From JAUZRW01 sp034437755 (GTDB lineage Bacteria > Chloroflexota > Anaerolineae > Aggregatilineales > Phototrophicaceae): a DNA stretch of 64,000 nucleotides. Where the stretch lies: the NCBI GenBank assembly GCA_034437755.1, contig DAOTTV010000187.1, positions 7,304-71,303 of the forward strand. Reading direction: 5' to 3'. Shown piece after piece: positions 25,522 to 34,733 of the stretch (positions are counted from its first letter, which is position 1; each line of letters opens with the position of its first letter). Both the position numbers and the translations under genes were made by a program. The notes beneath the pieces were generated by a model that was given only the letters and a program-made list of their open reading frames with translations, was not told where the DNA came from and made no database searches.

Positions 25522-26453
25522 TACGTGACCTTCAATCCACTGCGTAACACTTGCCAATATGTCTGCACACGCGCACGCCGTAGTTGTCGCTTCGACCCGA
25601 TGAGACCTTTTGCACCTTCGAGGAGCAGTTGCCAAGCGTATTGCACCAGTAAAAAAGCCTGTAGCACGTAGGCAAAGCCTGCGCCGTGATGCTTGCGATA
25701 ATAGCGGAGCTTGCTCTGTTGATAGTGAATATGCTTGAAGGCTTGCACTTGCTCACTACTTTTGCCGCCGTGATGCGTGATCTGTACATCACCAAGGTAG
25801 ACAACGCGCCATCCGGCATCTTTCGCACGCTTGCACCAATCGAGTTCCTCGAAGTACATCACATAGCCCGCATCTAGCCCGCCGATTTGCTGATAAATCT
25901 CATGACGAATCATCAAGGCAGAGCCTTGCACCCAATCGACATCGAGCGTCGTCGTCGGTGGCGCATCCTTGACGTAGAAGCGATCGAGCATTGCGCGGGG
26001 GGCGATGCTCTGTAACCAGGTACTCTCGAAGAATGCTAGCGGGCGTGTGGGGAAGCGACGACGCGACGATTGATATGTGCCATCGCTATTGAGCGTGTGC
26101 GGCCCGACGATACCGACCTGCGGGTGAGCATCGAGGTAACGCACCATCGCGCCGATTGCGCCGCCATGGATGACTGTATCTGGATTGAGCATGAAAATAT
26201 AGCGGCCTTGCGCTTCGGCGAAGCCGATGTTATTGCCACGGGTGAAGCCGACATTCTCCGATTGTGCCAGCACCTGCACCTGTGGGTACTGCTCATGGAG
26301 CATGGACACCGTATTATCATGACTTGCCGAGTCGACGACGATAATCTCGACTGTCACAGTATCCGCCAGCGATGACGCGCGCACACTATCGAGGCATTCC
26401 GCCAGCAAATCCGCAACATTCCAACTGACAATCACAATCGAAACGTCTATCAT
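25521..26453 (-). CDS. Glycosyltransferase family 2 (rhamnosyltransferase-like)
   Basis: A 310-residue GT-A enzyme with the GT2 layout: DVSIVIVSWNVADLLAECLD, IIVVDSASHDNTV (nucleotide Asp), RGNNIGFAEA and FMLNPDT (the metal-binding DxD position). A C-terminal amphipathic/hydrophobic region may touch the membrane. Closest in pattern to WbbL-type rhamnosyltransferases, which fits the gmd-rmd genes 2 kb away that would make GDP-rhamnose; the link is inference. First gene of the minus-strand EPS operon. Confidence 0.87.
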   Translation of the reverse strand: MIDVSIVIVSWNVADLLAECLDSVRASSLADTVTVEIIVVDSASHDNTVSMLHEQYPQVQVLAQSENVGFTRGNNIGFAEAQGRYIFMLNPDTVIHGGAIGAMVRYLDAHPQVGIVGPHTLNSDGTYQSSRRRFPTRPLAFFESTWLQSIAPRAMLDRFYVKDAPPTTTLDVDWVQGSALMIRHEIYQQIGGLDAGYVMYFEELDWCKRAKDAGWRVVYLGDVQITHHGGKSSEQVQAFKHIHYQQSKLRYYRKHHGAGFAYVLQAFLLVQYAWQLLLEGAKGLIGSKRQLRRARVQTYWQVLRSGLKVT

Positions 26454-26597
26454 AGCTCATTCCTTTACGAGTTTTTATACATTGCCCCACAAGTCGCGCA
26501 AAGTTTACCATCACTTTACAATTTACAAGAGATTCTATTACAAGACGTTGGCATACTATAGACAAGTTAACGATCAACAAAAAGGAGCAACCCTACC

Positions 26598-27656
26598 ATG
26601 AAAAAATCAATACTGGCACTCGTTCTAGTTGCCATCTGCGCGCTGTTCGTCAGCGTGGCAGGCGCACAGGGTAACGGACGCGGCAACAACGGCGACAATG
26701 GTCGGCGAGGAGCCAATGTCAACATCAATGGCTCGGTGATCGACACTATCCTCGATCAAACAGGCTTGACGACCGAAGAATTACGCGATGCTCTACAAGT
26801 CGAGGGGACAACCCTCGCCGATGTCATCACCGCCAACGGTGGCGACGTGAGCGCAGTCATTGACGAAGCTGTTGCCAGCGCGACTGATACCATCGAGCAA
26901 GCCGTCGCTGACGGTCGTCTGCCACAAGCACGGGCAGATCGACTACTTGACAATCTGGAAACGCGCGTGAGTGATTTCATCAGCGGTGAACGCCCCTTGC
27001 GTGAGCTACGGCGGGGTGCCGAGCGTGATCAGATTGTCGAAGATGGTATCGCTCGCGCCATTCTCGAAACTGTCGCGGATGCAACCGGCTTAGACCCGCA
27101 GGACATTATCCAGCAAGTGCGCGATGGCGCGACGATGGCGGACATCATCACGGCTAATGGCGGCGATGTCGATACCATTGCCGCTGACATCACCCAGCTG
27201 ATGAATGATCGAGTCAATCAAGCTGTCGCCGATGGCAATCTGACTCCTGAACAAGCCGATAACATCTTGCAAGCCCTGACTGATAATCTCATTCCGGCAC
27301 TCAACGGCGAACGTCCCCTGCCTGACCTGCGCGACCGTCGGCGCGGGGAACGGGGTGAACATGCAGAAGAAGCACGCATCCTGAACACAATCGCAACCGC
27401 CGCTGGCATCACGCCTGAGGAGGTACGGACACAGGTAGAAGCTGGTGCTACGCTCGCCGACATCCTGCGCGATAACGGTGTCGATGTGGACGCTTTCGTC
27501 AGCGAGCAAATCGCCCCCTTTGTCGAACGGCAGACCGAGCTGGTCGCTGAGGGGCGTATCTCGCAAGAACTCGCCGATGCTCGCATCAACCTGCGCCGCG
27601 TTCAGTTGAACGACCTATTAGCGCGTACATTCGCTAATCGTCAAAATCAGAACTGA
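26598..27656 (+). CDS. Secreted protein with three tandem helical repeats
   Basis: A 352-residue exported protein: signal peptide (about 1-23, cleavage after VAGAQ-like sequence), a Gly/Asn/Arg-rich spacer, then three copies of a ~90-residue unit (about 47-134, 151-242, 258-343). Each unit contains a TGLxxEELRxxxxxGxTLADIIxANGxDV segment followed by a helix with xVADGxLTxEQADxIL. The unit resembles short helical modules seen singly in other secreted proteins of monoderm bacteria. No catalytic residues are recognisable; a binding or structural surface role is likely. A clear AAAGGAG lies 10 nt before the ATG. It is a single-gene unit convergent with tatD. Confidence 0.75.
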   Translation: MKKSILALVLVAICALFVSVAGAQGNGRGNNGDNGRRGANVNINGSVIDTILDQTGLTTEELRDALQVEGTTLADVITANGGDVSAVIDEAVASATDTIEQAVADGRLPQARADRLLDNLETRVSDFISGERPLRELRRGAERDQIVEDGIARAILETVADATGLDPQDIIQQVRDGATMADIITANGGDVDTIAADITQLMNDRVNQAVADGNLTPEQADNILQALTDNLIPALNGERPLPDLRDRRRGERGEHAEEARILNTIATAAGITPEEVRTQVEAGATLADILRDNGVDVDAFVSEQIAPFVERQTELVAEGRISQELADARINLRRVQLNDLLARTFANRQNQN

Positions 27657-27675
27657 GCCACGCCAACGATTGCGC

Positions 27676-28467
27676 TCATAAATGAAACAGGCGGACGGCA
27701 TTCGCAGTGGATGCCGCCGCCATTTCGTCTGTCGAGATTTGCTTCAAGCTGGCGATGCGATCGACAATGTGCGGGATGTACTCCGGCTTATTGCGCTTGC
27801 CACGATAAGGTTCAGGCGTTAAAAATGGGCCGTCCGTCTCAACGAGAATACGATCAAGCGGCACACCGCGCACGATCGCCCGCAAATCGTCCGCATTCTT
27901 GAAGGTCACCGGGCCCGTGAAGCCCAGATAGAACCCCGCCTGTAGCGCCCGATCAGCGATGGCTTGCGATGCCAGAAACGAGTGCATCACGCCGGGACGA
28001 TCTTTGAACGATGCCGGCAAGTCTGCCACCCACGCTTCGAGGATGTTCATCACATCCTCGCCCGCATCCCGATTATGAATGATGACCGGACGCTCAAGCT
28101 CTGATGCGAGTTCTAACTGACGTTTGAAGGCATCAGCTTGTGTGGCTTTCGGGCTTTTGTCCCAGTAGTAATCTAAGCCGATTTCACCGATCGCGATAAC
28201 TTGATCATGATCGGCGAATGCCCTGATCTGTGCTAGCATCTGCGTGTCAAAATCGGCGGTGCTATTGGGATGCACGCCAACTGCGGCATACACACCCGCG
28301 TAACGTTGTGTCAGGTCAATGGCTTGCTGGCAGGTGTCGGTATCAATCGCCGGAATGATGATGCGCGTCACACCAGCTGTGTGCGCGCCTTGCACGATGT
28401 CGTCGCGGTCGTCATCATAGCGATTGAAGTTCAAGTGACAATGTGTGTCGATCATGGGGGTCGTCAT
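27676..28467 (-). CDS. TatD-family metal-dependent DNase/hydrolase
   Basis: A 263-residue TIM-barrel metalloenzyme. Metal ligands are visible in IDTHCHLNF, AIGEIGLDYYW (Glu), PVIIHNRDAGED (His), VMHSFLAS (His) and VETDGPFLTPEPYRG (Asp). TatD proteins are 3'-5' exonucleases acting on DNA damage or degraded DNA, and some relatives act on other substrates. It stands between gmd and the secreted repeat protein and is probably transcribed from its own promoter. Confidence 0.9.
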   Translation of the reverse strand: MTTPMIDTHCHLNFNRYDDDRDDIVQGAHTAGVTRIIIPAIDTDTCQQAIDLTQRYAGVYAAVGVHPNSTADFDTQMLAQIRAFADHDQVIAIGEIGLDYYWDKSPKATQADAFKRQLELASELERPVIIHNRDAGEDVMNILEAWVADLPASFKDRPGVMHSFLASQAIADRALQAGFYLGFTGPVTFKNADDLRAIVRGVPLDRILVETDGPFLTPEPYRGKRNKPEYIPHIVDRIASLKQISTDEMAAASTANAVRLFHL

Positions 28468-28554
28468 GGATACGCCTTATCGGGTTGCTGTGGATGTACA
28501 ATCACAATAGCGGGGTGATCGGGACGATACGCGCACCGCCCCGATGCAGTAGAA

Positions 28555-29541
28555 TCAGATAACTTGATAGAGTTCGGGATTCTTTTTCAAGCGATGTAAA
28601 TCAGCTTCGACCATCATCTGAATCAACTGTTCAAACGTGACAGTCGGTTCCCAACCCAGCGTTTCTTTAGCTTTGGTCGGGTCACCGATGAGCAAGTCCA
28701 CTTCTGCCGGACGCATGAAGCGCGGGTCTTGTACGGCGTAATCTTGCCAGTTGAGATCGACCGTGCTGAAGGCAACATCGAGCAAGCGTTCGACCGTGTG
28801 CGTCTTACCGGTCGCAATCACGATGTCCTGTGGCTCATCCTGTTGCAACATCTGCCACATCGCCTGCACATAGTCGCCAGCAAAGCCCCAATCGCGCTGA
28901 GCATCGAGATTACCGATACGCAGTTCGTCCGCCATGCCCAGTTTGATCTTGGCAACGTTGTAGGCGACTTTGCGCGTCACAAACTCTAACCCACGACGCG
29001 GCGATTCGTGATTGAAGAGAATACCGCTAACCGCAAACATATCGTAGCTTTCGCGGTAATTGACGGTAATCCAGTGCCCGTACACTTTCGCCACACCGTA
29101 AGGGCTACGCGGGTAAAAAGGCGTATCCTCTTTTTGCGGCACTTCGCGCACTTTGCCGAACATCTCGCTACTGGATGCCTGATAGAAGCGCGTATCGGGC
29201 TTAGTGGTATGGATCGCTTCGAGCATCCGCGTGACACCCAGCGCGGTCACATCGCCGGTGAATGCCGGTTGATTCCACGAGGTTGGCACGAAGCTCTGTG
29301 CGCCCAAGTTATAAACTTCATCCGGTTGAATATCCGCAATAGCGCGGTTCAAACTGGTTTGATCGCCTAGATCACCCTGAATGAGTTCGAGATCATCCTG
29401 AATGTGGCGGATGCGCGGGTAGTGGATGGTGCTTGTGCGGCGCACCATACCATAGACTTGGTAGCCTTTTTCAAGCAGGAATTCTGCCAGATACGAGCCA
29501 TCTTGCCCGGTGATACCGGTGATGAGTACTTTTTTCGTCAT
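28555..29541 (-). CDS. gmd: GDP-mannose 4,6-dehydratase
   Basis: A 328-residue extended SDR. The cofactor loop is GITGQDGSYL (9-18) and the catalytic YxxxK is Tyr148-Lys152 (SPYGVAK). ASSSEMFGKV, NHESPRRGLEFVTRK and NLDAQRDWGFAGDYV are Gmd hallmarks. It converts GDP-mannose to GDP-4-keto-6-deoxymannose, the precursor of GDP-rhamnose or GDP-fucose. It follows the rmd-like gene by 6 bp. The next step given by that neighbour makes GDP-D-rhamnose more likely than fucose. Confidence 0.93.
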   Translation of the reverse strand: MTKKVLITGITGQDGSYLAEFLLEKGYQVYGMVRRTSTIHYPRIRHIQDDLELIQGDLGDQTSLNRAIADIQPDEVYNLGAQSFVPTSWNQPAFTGDVTALGVTRMLEAIHTTKPDTRFYQASSSEMFGKVREVPQKEDTPFYPRSPYGVAKVYGHWITVNYRESYDMFAVSGILFNHESPRRGLEFVTRKVAYNVAKIKLGMADELRIGNLDAQRDWGFAGDYVQAMWQMLQQDEPQDIVIATGKTHTVERLLDVAFSTVDLNWQDYAVQDPRFMRPAEVDLLIGDPTKAKETLGWEPTVTFEQLIQMMVEADLHRLKKNPELYQVI

Positions 29542-29547
29542 AATCGC

Positions 29548-30510
29548 TTATTCCTTCATCTTTTCTTGAATACGCTGGCGACAGTCGTTCAACAGATCAG
29601 CCAATGTTTGCTCAAAGGGAATGGTCGGTGTCCAGTTGGTGGCATCGCGCAATTTAGCGTTCGAGCCGTATTTCGTCGGCACATCCACCGGACGCAATTT
29701 ATCAGGATCAACCTGCACGTCAATAGCGATGTCCGTCAAGCTGAGGAGAGTATCGAGCAGATACTGAATGCTGATCGCTTTATTGGATGCCACATTGTAG
29801 GCTTCGCCACTGATGCCGTGCTGGGCTAAGAGCGCATAGGCACGCACCACATCACGCACATCGGTGAAATCACGCTCGGCACTCAAATTGCCGACGTGCA
29901 TCTGTGGCGCTTGCAGACCGGCTTCGATGCGGGCGATTTGCATGGCAAAATCCGGCGCGACGAAGCTCTCGCGTTGACCGGGCCCGGTATGATTGAAGGG
30001 GCGCACGCGGATAATCGACAACTGATGGCTAAGATAATACTGCAAGCCCATCATATCCTGTGTGATTTTGCTGAGTGCATAGGGATTAGCTGGCAGAAGG
30101 CGCATGGTCTCCGTCTGTGGGACAATGCCGGATGTCGCGTCGTAGATTTCGCCCGATGTGACCGCGATCAGGCGCGGGTTGAGATCAAGCTCACAGCAGG
30201 CGCTGATAATATTCAACTGACTGCGGATGTTGATTTGGAGCGTTTGCCATGCCTGACGAATCGCCCGACTCGGCGATGACTGCGCCGCTAGGTGATAGAT
30301 GACAGCGGGGCGCACCGTGTCGATCAGATGATGGACGGCATCGACATCACGCAAATCGAGGCGGGTGTATGTGACATTTGGTGGCAATGCGCGATGCTCA
30401 CCCGCGTCGTACAGCGTACCGTATAACTCGGCATCGGGTTGAGCCGTCTGTAGATGGGCAATCAGGTGGCGACCCGCAAACCCGCCCGCGCCTGTGATTA
30501 AAACCTTCAA
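29548..30510 (-). CDS. rmd: GDP-6-deoxy-D-mannose reductase-like SDR (GDP-rhamnose synthesis)
   Basis: A 320-residue extended SDR beginning MKVLITGAGGFAGRHL, with the catalytic YALSK motif (YxxxK) after NP and the Rmd-type substrate loop RVRPFNHTGPGQRESFV followed by SAERDFTDVRDVV. It should reduce the Gmd product to GDP-D-rhamnose. Placement 6 bp upstream of gmd in one operon supports this. Other 4-keto-sugar reductases or epimerases of the same family remain possible. Confidence 0.85.
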   Translation of the reverse strand: MKVLITGAGGFAGRHLIAHLQTAQPDAELYGTLYDAGEHRALPPNVTYTRLDLRDVDAVHHLIDTVRPAVIYHLAAQSSPSRAIRQAWQTLQINIRSQLNIISACCELDLNPRLIAVTSGEIYDATSGIVPQTETMRLLPANPYALSKITQDMMGLQYYLSHQLSIIRVRPFNHTGPGQRESFVAPDFAMQIARIEAGLQAPQMHVGNLSAERDFTDVRDVVRAYALLAQHGISGEAYNVASNKAISIQYLLDTLLSLTDIAIDVQVDPDKLRPVDVPTKYGSNAKLRDATNWTPTIPFEQTLADLLNDCRQRIQEKMKE

Positions 30511-30650
30511 GCGACATCCTTCCTCAGCCTGTTCAGCCTGTGATGATCGTGGTTCGATGTCCGATAGCGTTTGTTTCTCAGTGAATGAGTTGCCGTATTA
30601 TATCGAAACTCGCGCAAGGGTCTAGGATTAAGCTCTAGCGTCAGAAACAA

Positions 30651-30681
30651 AAAATCTCGTAGCCTTGTGCTACGAGATTTT
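30651..30681 (-). terminator. Strong hairpin terminator of the DUF4397 gene
   Basis: A perfect 12-bp stem (30651-30662 with 30670-30681) with a 7-nt loop, flanked by A-runs and T-runs on both strands. It sits 57 bp past the stop of the minus-strand DUF4397/SH3 gene, which ends at 30738, and upstream of rmd, and separates the two. On the minus strand the stem itself ends in TTTT followed by TTG. Confidence 0.85.
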
Positions 30682-30737
30682 GTACAGCAGGCAGATGCCG
30701 ATCACAGCGTGCGATCAGCATCGCCCTTTGTCGGCGT

Positions 30738-33248
30738 TTAGTTTTCGGCAGTTGTCAGCACCGGAATCTCGTCGATTTCCACGAAGCGACCGTTGAAGGA
30801 TACCACGACGAAATCGGCGGCAATCCAGCCCTGTTCGCCTTCGAACGTTGTCCGGAGCCAATCACCGGCACTGTTGCGCCCATCGACGATCAAGCGGGTG
30901 CCGCTGGGGATCAAGTTCAGCGACTCGGAACTCGCATCCGACGCAATGCGGAATTGCAAGTTCGCGCCCGGGTTCAGGTTGACTTCAGCCACGTAAGCAT
31001 CGCGTTGTGGGTCTGGCGTGGGGATGCTCGCTTGTTGTGCGCCACCCGTCACGCGCCCGATCACGTCCGCGTCAACGAAGTCGACCAGATCACGTTCGAG
31101 CAGTTCTGTCGGGTCGATATCGCGATTGCTCCACGAATACTGCACATAGGTCGTGCTGACCCAACCAGTGATTGACCCGCCCCCTGCGGGCAAGTACTCG
31201 ACATATGCCCATTCTGATGCTTCTGGATCGAAGCTATCATTCGCGAGGAAGCCGACCAGTTCCATCACTGTACCCGATGGCAGACGCTCGAGAACCTCGG
31301 CATTGGTCGTGGGGTTACGACGCATGTTGAGGCTGACGTCCGGATTCAAGTTGAACACTTCGGCACGCACGACATCTTCTGGCAAGGGTGGCGGTGTGAC
31401 ATCGGTATTCTGTGCCTCACCGGGGATATTGCGCCCGATCGTGGGCAGGTCTGCCAGACGTTGCAGGTCGCCATCGTCATCGGTCACGACGAGATACTGC
31501 GACAGCACCCACGCGACAATCTCGCCGCCATCCGGCGTGAAGTAGGTGACGTTCAACCACGTTTGTTCCGGTTCAAGGTCGTCATTTTCGTCAACGAGTT
31601 GCGTTGCTGGATCAACATACGTTGCGGCTTCTGGCGGCGGGTCTTCGCCTTCGACCAAGGCGACCGGACGACCTTCGCGCCCGTTGACTTCTAACACGGT
31701 GCCGGATGGGGCTAAACCGAGTGAGAGCGCATCACGATCGGGATATTGGCGCAGTTGCAAGTTCGCGCTGGGATCAAGCTGGACGCGTGCAGTGACGGTA
31801 TCATCTTGCTGGACGACGGGATCACGCGGGGCTTGTTGTTGTGGCGGTGGCGGGGTCGCTTGCACCACTTCGCTGTTGGGCGGCGGGGTCGGTTGTACCG
31901 ATGTTTGCGGCGGAGTCGTGGTATCACTACCCGTCGCTAAGGTCGCCTGCCCCACACCCGGCGCACTCGCCAGATCGCGATTGATGCTGGTCGGGATCAC
32001 GTTGAGTTCCGGCCCGGTAAACACCGAACCACCTTCGACGATGACGTTGTAATACACACCGCCGCTGAACACAAATTCATCGCTGGTAATCGTGCCGGTC
32101 TGGTCGCCAATCGTCAGCGTGAAATCCAGACTACTCTTGCTGGGTGGGATCGAGATCGCTGTTGCTGTTTCACCACCGGCGAGATCAGCGATCAGTTGTG
32201 TGCCATCGGCGAGCGTGACGGACACGCTCGAATCGGGCACGGTGTTGAAGAGCTTGAGGACAGCTTGCTCGTTATTAACGATGCCGACATCATCGCTGTT
32301 GACGGCAAGGCTGATCGCATCGCCAGCGGTGATAGCAACGACCGTCTGCGCGACACCCGCTTCGACCGTCAGCGAGCCACTAGCGACCTCTTGACCATTG
32401 GCCTGCACCGATGCGGTATAAGTGCCAGCAGGGATCGCGACGTGTTCGGTCGGGCTATCCGGTGTGAGGTTCGGCACGACCAGCGTATCATCCAGCGTGA
32501 TGTTGACGGCTGGGCCGCCGGCCACACCATGCACGAAGCGCACGAGTCCGGCATCTGTCGCCGGGATACCCGTCGATAGCAGGAGCGCGTTGGGGGTCTC
32601 GCCGGTGCCGTACACCACAGCCATATTAGACGTGCCACTGCGTAAGGGCAGGATCACGTTCGAGAGCACGGGATCGAGTACCGCGCCGTTGGGAACGACG
32701 TTGACCACGTAATTGTTCGCCGGCAGATCAAACGCGCCGAACGAGTTGGCGTATGCCATATTCTGCGCGATGACCGTCCCTGCCACCTGTTCGACACCGT
32801 TCAGTTCGACCGGTTGCGCCAGTTGCACATCGACTGCGGGACCACCGGCAAGCGCATGGACTAAGAGCAGACGCGTGTTGCCGAAGTTGGATATGGTCAA
32901 GTTATCGTTGAAGCGATCGAATTGCGTGCCAGACGATGCGATGAAAGTCGCCGCACTGCTGGCATCAATCGTGAAGCTCTGTTCCCAGAGCGGGTTAGCT
33001 GAGCCGAGCAGGGTCGCGCTGACAGTGTGCGTGCCCGCCGGTACGTTGATATAAGTCGATGCGTCGCCATAAGCGATGTCTGTCGCGGCGAGTGTGCCGT
33101 TAATGTAGACATCAATCGGAGCGGTATCTGGCACGACGTGAACAAAGCGCACTTGTGCGTTATCCTGTGCCTGCACAGCGCTTATGCTTAACATCAGCAG
33201 GAACACCAGAACCAGCGCGTTACCGACAATGCGTTGCATAAATTTCAT
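30738..33248 (-). CDS. Secreted DUF4397 and SH3b-repeat protein
   Basis: An 836-residue exported protein. After a signal peptide (about 1-27) come two or three DUF4397 beta-domains (about 28-410), recognised by VRFVHVVPDTAPIDVYINGT and repeated LLVHALAGGPAVDV / VRFVHGVAGGPAVNI. A Thr/Pro/Gln-rich spacer (about 445-495) leads into three SH3b-like modules (about 497-590, 640-715, 760-830), each with an LQLRQYP / LNMRRNP / LQFRIAS segment and GWV/GWI. SH3b modules often bind cell-wall or surface ligands, so it is probably a wall-associated adhesin or scaffold. It is a single-gene unit with its own terminator and an AAGGAG box at the start. Confidence 0.82.
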   Translation of the reverse strand: MKFMQRIVGNALVLVFLLMLSISAVQAQDNAQVRFVHVVPDTAPIDVYINGTLAATDIAYGDASTYINVPAGTHTVSATLLGSANPLWEQSFTIDASSAATFIASSGTQFDRFNDNLTISNFGNTRLLLVHALAGGPAVDVQLAQPVELNGVEQVAGTVIAQNMAYANSFGAFDLPANNYVVNVVPNGAVLDPVLSNVILPLRSGTSNMAVVYGTGETPNALLLSTGIPATDAGLVRFVHGVAGGPAVNITLDDTLVVPNLTPDSPTEHVAIPAGTYTASVQANGQEVASGSLTVEAGVAQTVVAITAGDAISLAVNSDDVGIVNNEQAVLKLFNTVPDSSVSVTLADGTQLIADLAGGETATAISIPPSKSSLDFTLTIGDQTGTITSDEFVFSGGVYYNVIVEGGSVFTGPELNVIPTSINRDLASAPGVGQATLATGSDTTTPPQTSVQPTPPPNSEVVQATPPPPQQQAPRDPVVQQDDTVTARVQLDPSANLQLRQYPDRDALSLGLAPSGTVLEVNGREGRPVALVEGEDPPPEAATYVDPATQLVDENDDLEPEQTWLNVTYFTPDGGEIVAWVLSQYLVVTDDDGDLQRLADLPTIGRNIPGEAQNTDVTPPPLPEDVVRAEVFNLNPDVSLNMRRNPTTNAEVLERLPSGTVMELVGFLANDSFDPEASEWAYVEYLPAGGGSITGWVSTTYVQYSWSNRDIDPTELLERDLVDFVDADVIGRVTGGAQQASIPTPDPQRDAYVAEVNLNPGANLQFRIASDASSESLNLIPSGTRLIVDGRNSAGDWLRTTFEGEQGWIAADFVVVSFNGRFVEIDEIPVLTTAEN

Positions 33249-33282
33249 GCAAAATCTCCTTGTTTAATTATAAATATGGAAA

Positions 33283-33310
33283 CAAGGGTAAGCGATAACG
33301 CCCACCCTTG
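33283..33310 (-). terminator. Probable terminator after ahcY
   Basis: CAAGGGT (33283-33289) pairs with ACCCTTG (33304-33310), extended inside by GCG/CGC across a 2x2 mismatch. On the minus strand TTTCC follows. It begins 26 bp beyond the ahcY stop and lies just upstream of the DUF4397 gene. Confidence 0.5.
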
Positions 33311-33335
33311 CAATGAAATTTCGTTATAGTGGGGT

Positions 33336-34607
33336 TTATGTGCCTTCTTGCCACTGGTTCAAGTAGGCTTCTTGTTCTTCGGTGAGGATGTCAATATTAA
33401 TGCCCATAGCTTCGAGCTTGAGGCGGGCAATTTCTCTATCAACTTCTTCTGGAATGGTATAGACCTGCTGACCGAGCGTATCGGCGTTTGCCATCATGAA
33501 CTCAGCACCGAGGACTTGATTGGCAAAGCTCATATCCATCACACTTGCCGGATGCCCTTCAGCGGCGGCGAGGTTGATCAGGCGACCTTCACCCAGCACG
33601 TAAATCGGGCGACCGTCAATCACATATTCTTCTACGAAGGGACGCACCAAGCGTGGCTCGCCTTCAGCAATTTCGCCCAGCCCTTGCAGGTTAATCTCGA
33701 CATTGAAGTGACCGGAATTGGCGACGATCGCGCCGGCTTTCATCGCTTTGAAGTGATGCACATCCAGCACGTTGATGTCGCCGGTAGCCGTCACGAAGAT
33801 ATCACCAATCGTCGCGGCTTCTTGCATCGGCATCACGCGGAAGCCATCCATCACCGCTTCGAGCGCCTTCATCGGGTCGATTTCCGTCACGATGACGTTG
33901 GCCCCCATGCCCCGTGCGCGGCTCGCAATCCCGCGACTGCACCAACCATAGCCGCCCACAACGACTGTGCGCCCGGCCAGCAGGATATTCGTCGCACGGA
34001 TAATGCCGTCAATCGTGCTTTGTCCAGTCCCATAGCGATTATCGAAGAGGTGCTTGGTCATGCTATCGTTGACAGCAATCACCGGAAATTCCAGCGCGCC
34101 ATCTTTCGCCATCGCTTTCAGGCGAATCACACCAGTGGTCGTCTCTTCTGTACCACCGATGATGCCTTCTAGCAGTTCGCGGCGGTTCTTGTGCAACTCG
34201 CTGACCAGATCAGCGCCATCATCCATCGTGATCTGCGGCTTGTGATCCAGCGCCGCTTCGATGTGCTTATAATAGGTGTCGTTATCCTCGCCCTTGATGG
34301 CATACACCGGAATCTCGTCATGCACCACCAGCGATGCCGCCACGTCATCCTGTGTCGATAAGGGATTGGAGGCGGTCAACACGACATCAGCCCCACCGGC
34401 TTGCAAAGCCCGCATCAAGTTGGCGGTTTCTGTCGTGACGTGCAAGCACGCCGAGATACGAACGCCTTTGAGCGGTTTTTCTTGTTCAAAGCGTTCACGA
34501 ATCGCACGCAACACGGGCATCTCTTGCTCTGCCCATTCGATCCGATAGCGACCACCTGTCGCTAATTCTGTGTCTTTGATATCGTGTTCGGTTACCAGAT
34601 CAGCCAT
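33336..34607 (-). CDS. ahcY: Adenosylhomocysteinase
   Basis: A 423-residue enzyme with full SAHase landmarks: RISACLHVTTETANL, NDSMTKHLFDNRYGTGQS, the NAD-binding VVVGGYGWCSRGIASRARG, and the C-terminal extension ending in KLEAMGI. It cleaves S-adenosylhomocysteine to homocysteine and adenosine, using bound NAD. Adenosine must be removed to drive this reaction, and a PfkB-type kinase lies just upstream on the same strand. ATG 34607 has TGGAG upstream. The sequence is of the shorter bacterial/archaeal type. Confidence 0.93.
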   Translation of the reverse strand: MADLVTEHDIKDTELATGGRYRIEWAEQEMPVLRAIRERFEQEKPLKGVRISACLHVTTETANLMRALQAGGADVVLTASNPLSTQDDVAASLVVHDEIPVYAIKGEDNDTYYKHIEAALDHKPQITMDDGADLVSELHKNRRELLEGIIGGTEETTTGVIRLKAMAKDGALEFPVIAVNDSMTKHLFDNRYGTGQSTIDGIIRATNILLAGRTVVVGGYGWCSRGIASRARGMGANVIVTEIDPMKALEAVMDGFRVMPMQEAATIGDIFVTATGDINVLDVHHFKAMKAGAIVANSGHFNVEINLQGLGEIAEGEPRLVRPFVEEYVIDGRPIYVLGEGRLINLAAAEGHPASVMDMSFANQVLGAEFMMANADTLGQQVYTIPEEVDREIARLKLEAMGINIDILTEEQEAYLNQWQEGT

Positions 34608-34733
34608 GGTTACTCCATTTTAATAGCTCTAATACATTGATTGAACGAACGGCGGCATTTTAGCATAGGCTTAAGCATATGTCGCCACCGTATTCTTAAC
34701 AAGACGCAATGATCGACTGTGCATCAGCGCCGG

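Noticed and set aside
33348..34172. Plus-strand ORF of 274 codons inside ahcY
   Set aside because: Antisense to a clear SAHase; His/Arg-rich shadow translation with no RBS or family match.
34608..34733. SAH riboswitch upstream of ahcY
   Set aside because: The 126-bp gap shows no conserved SAH-aptamer-like core that I can identify.
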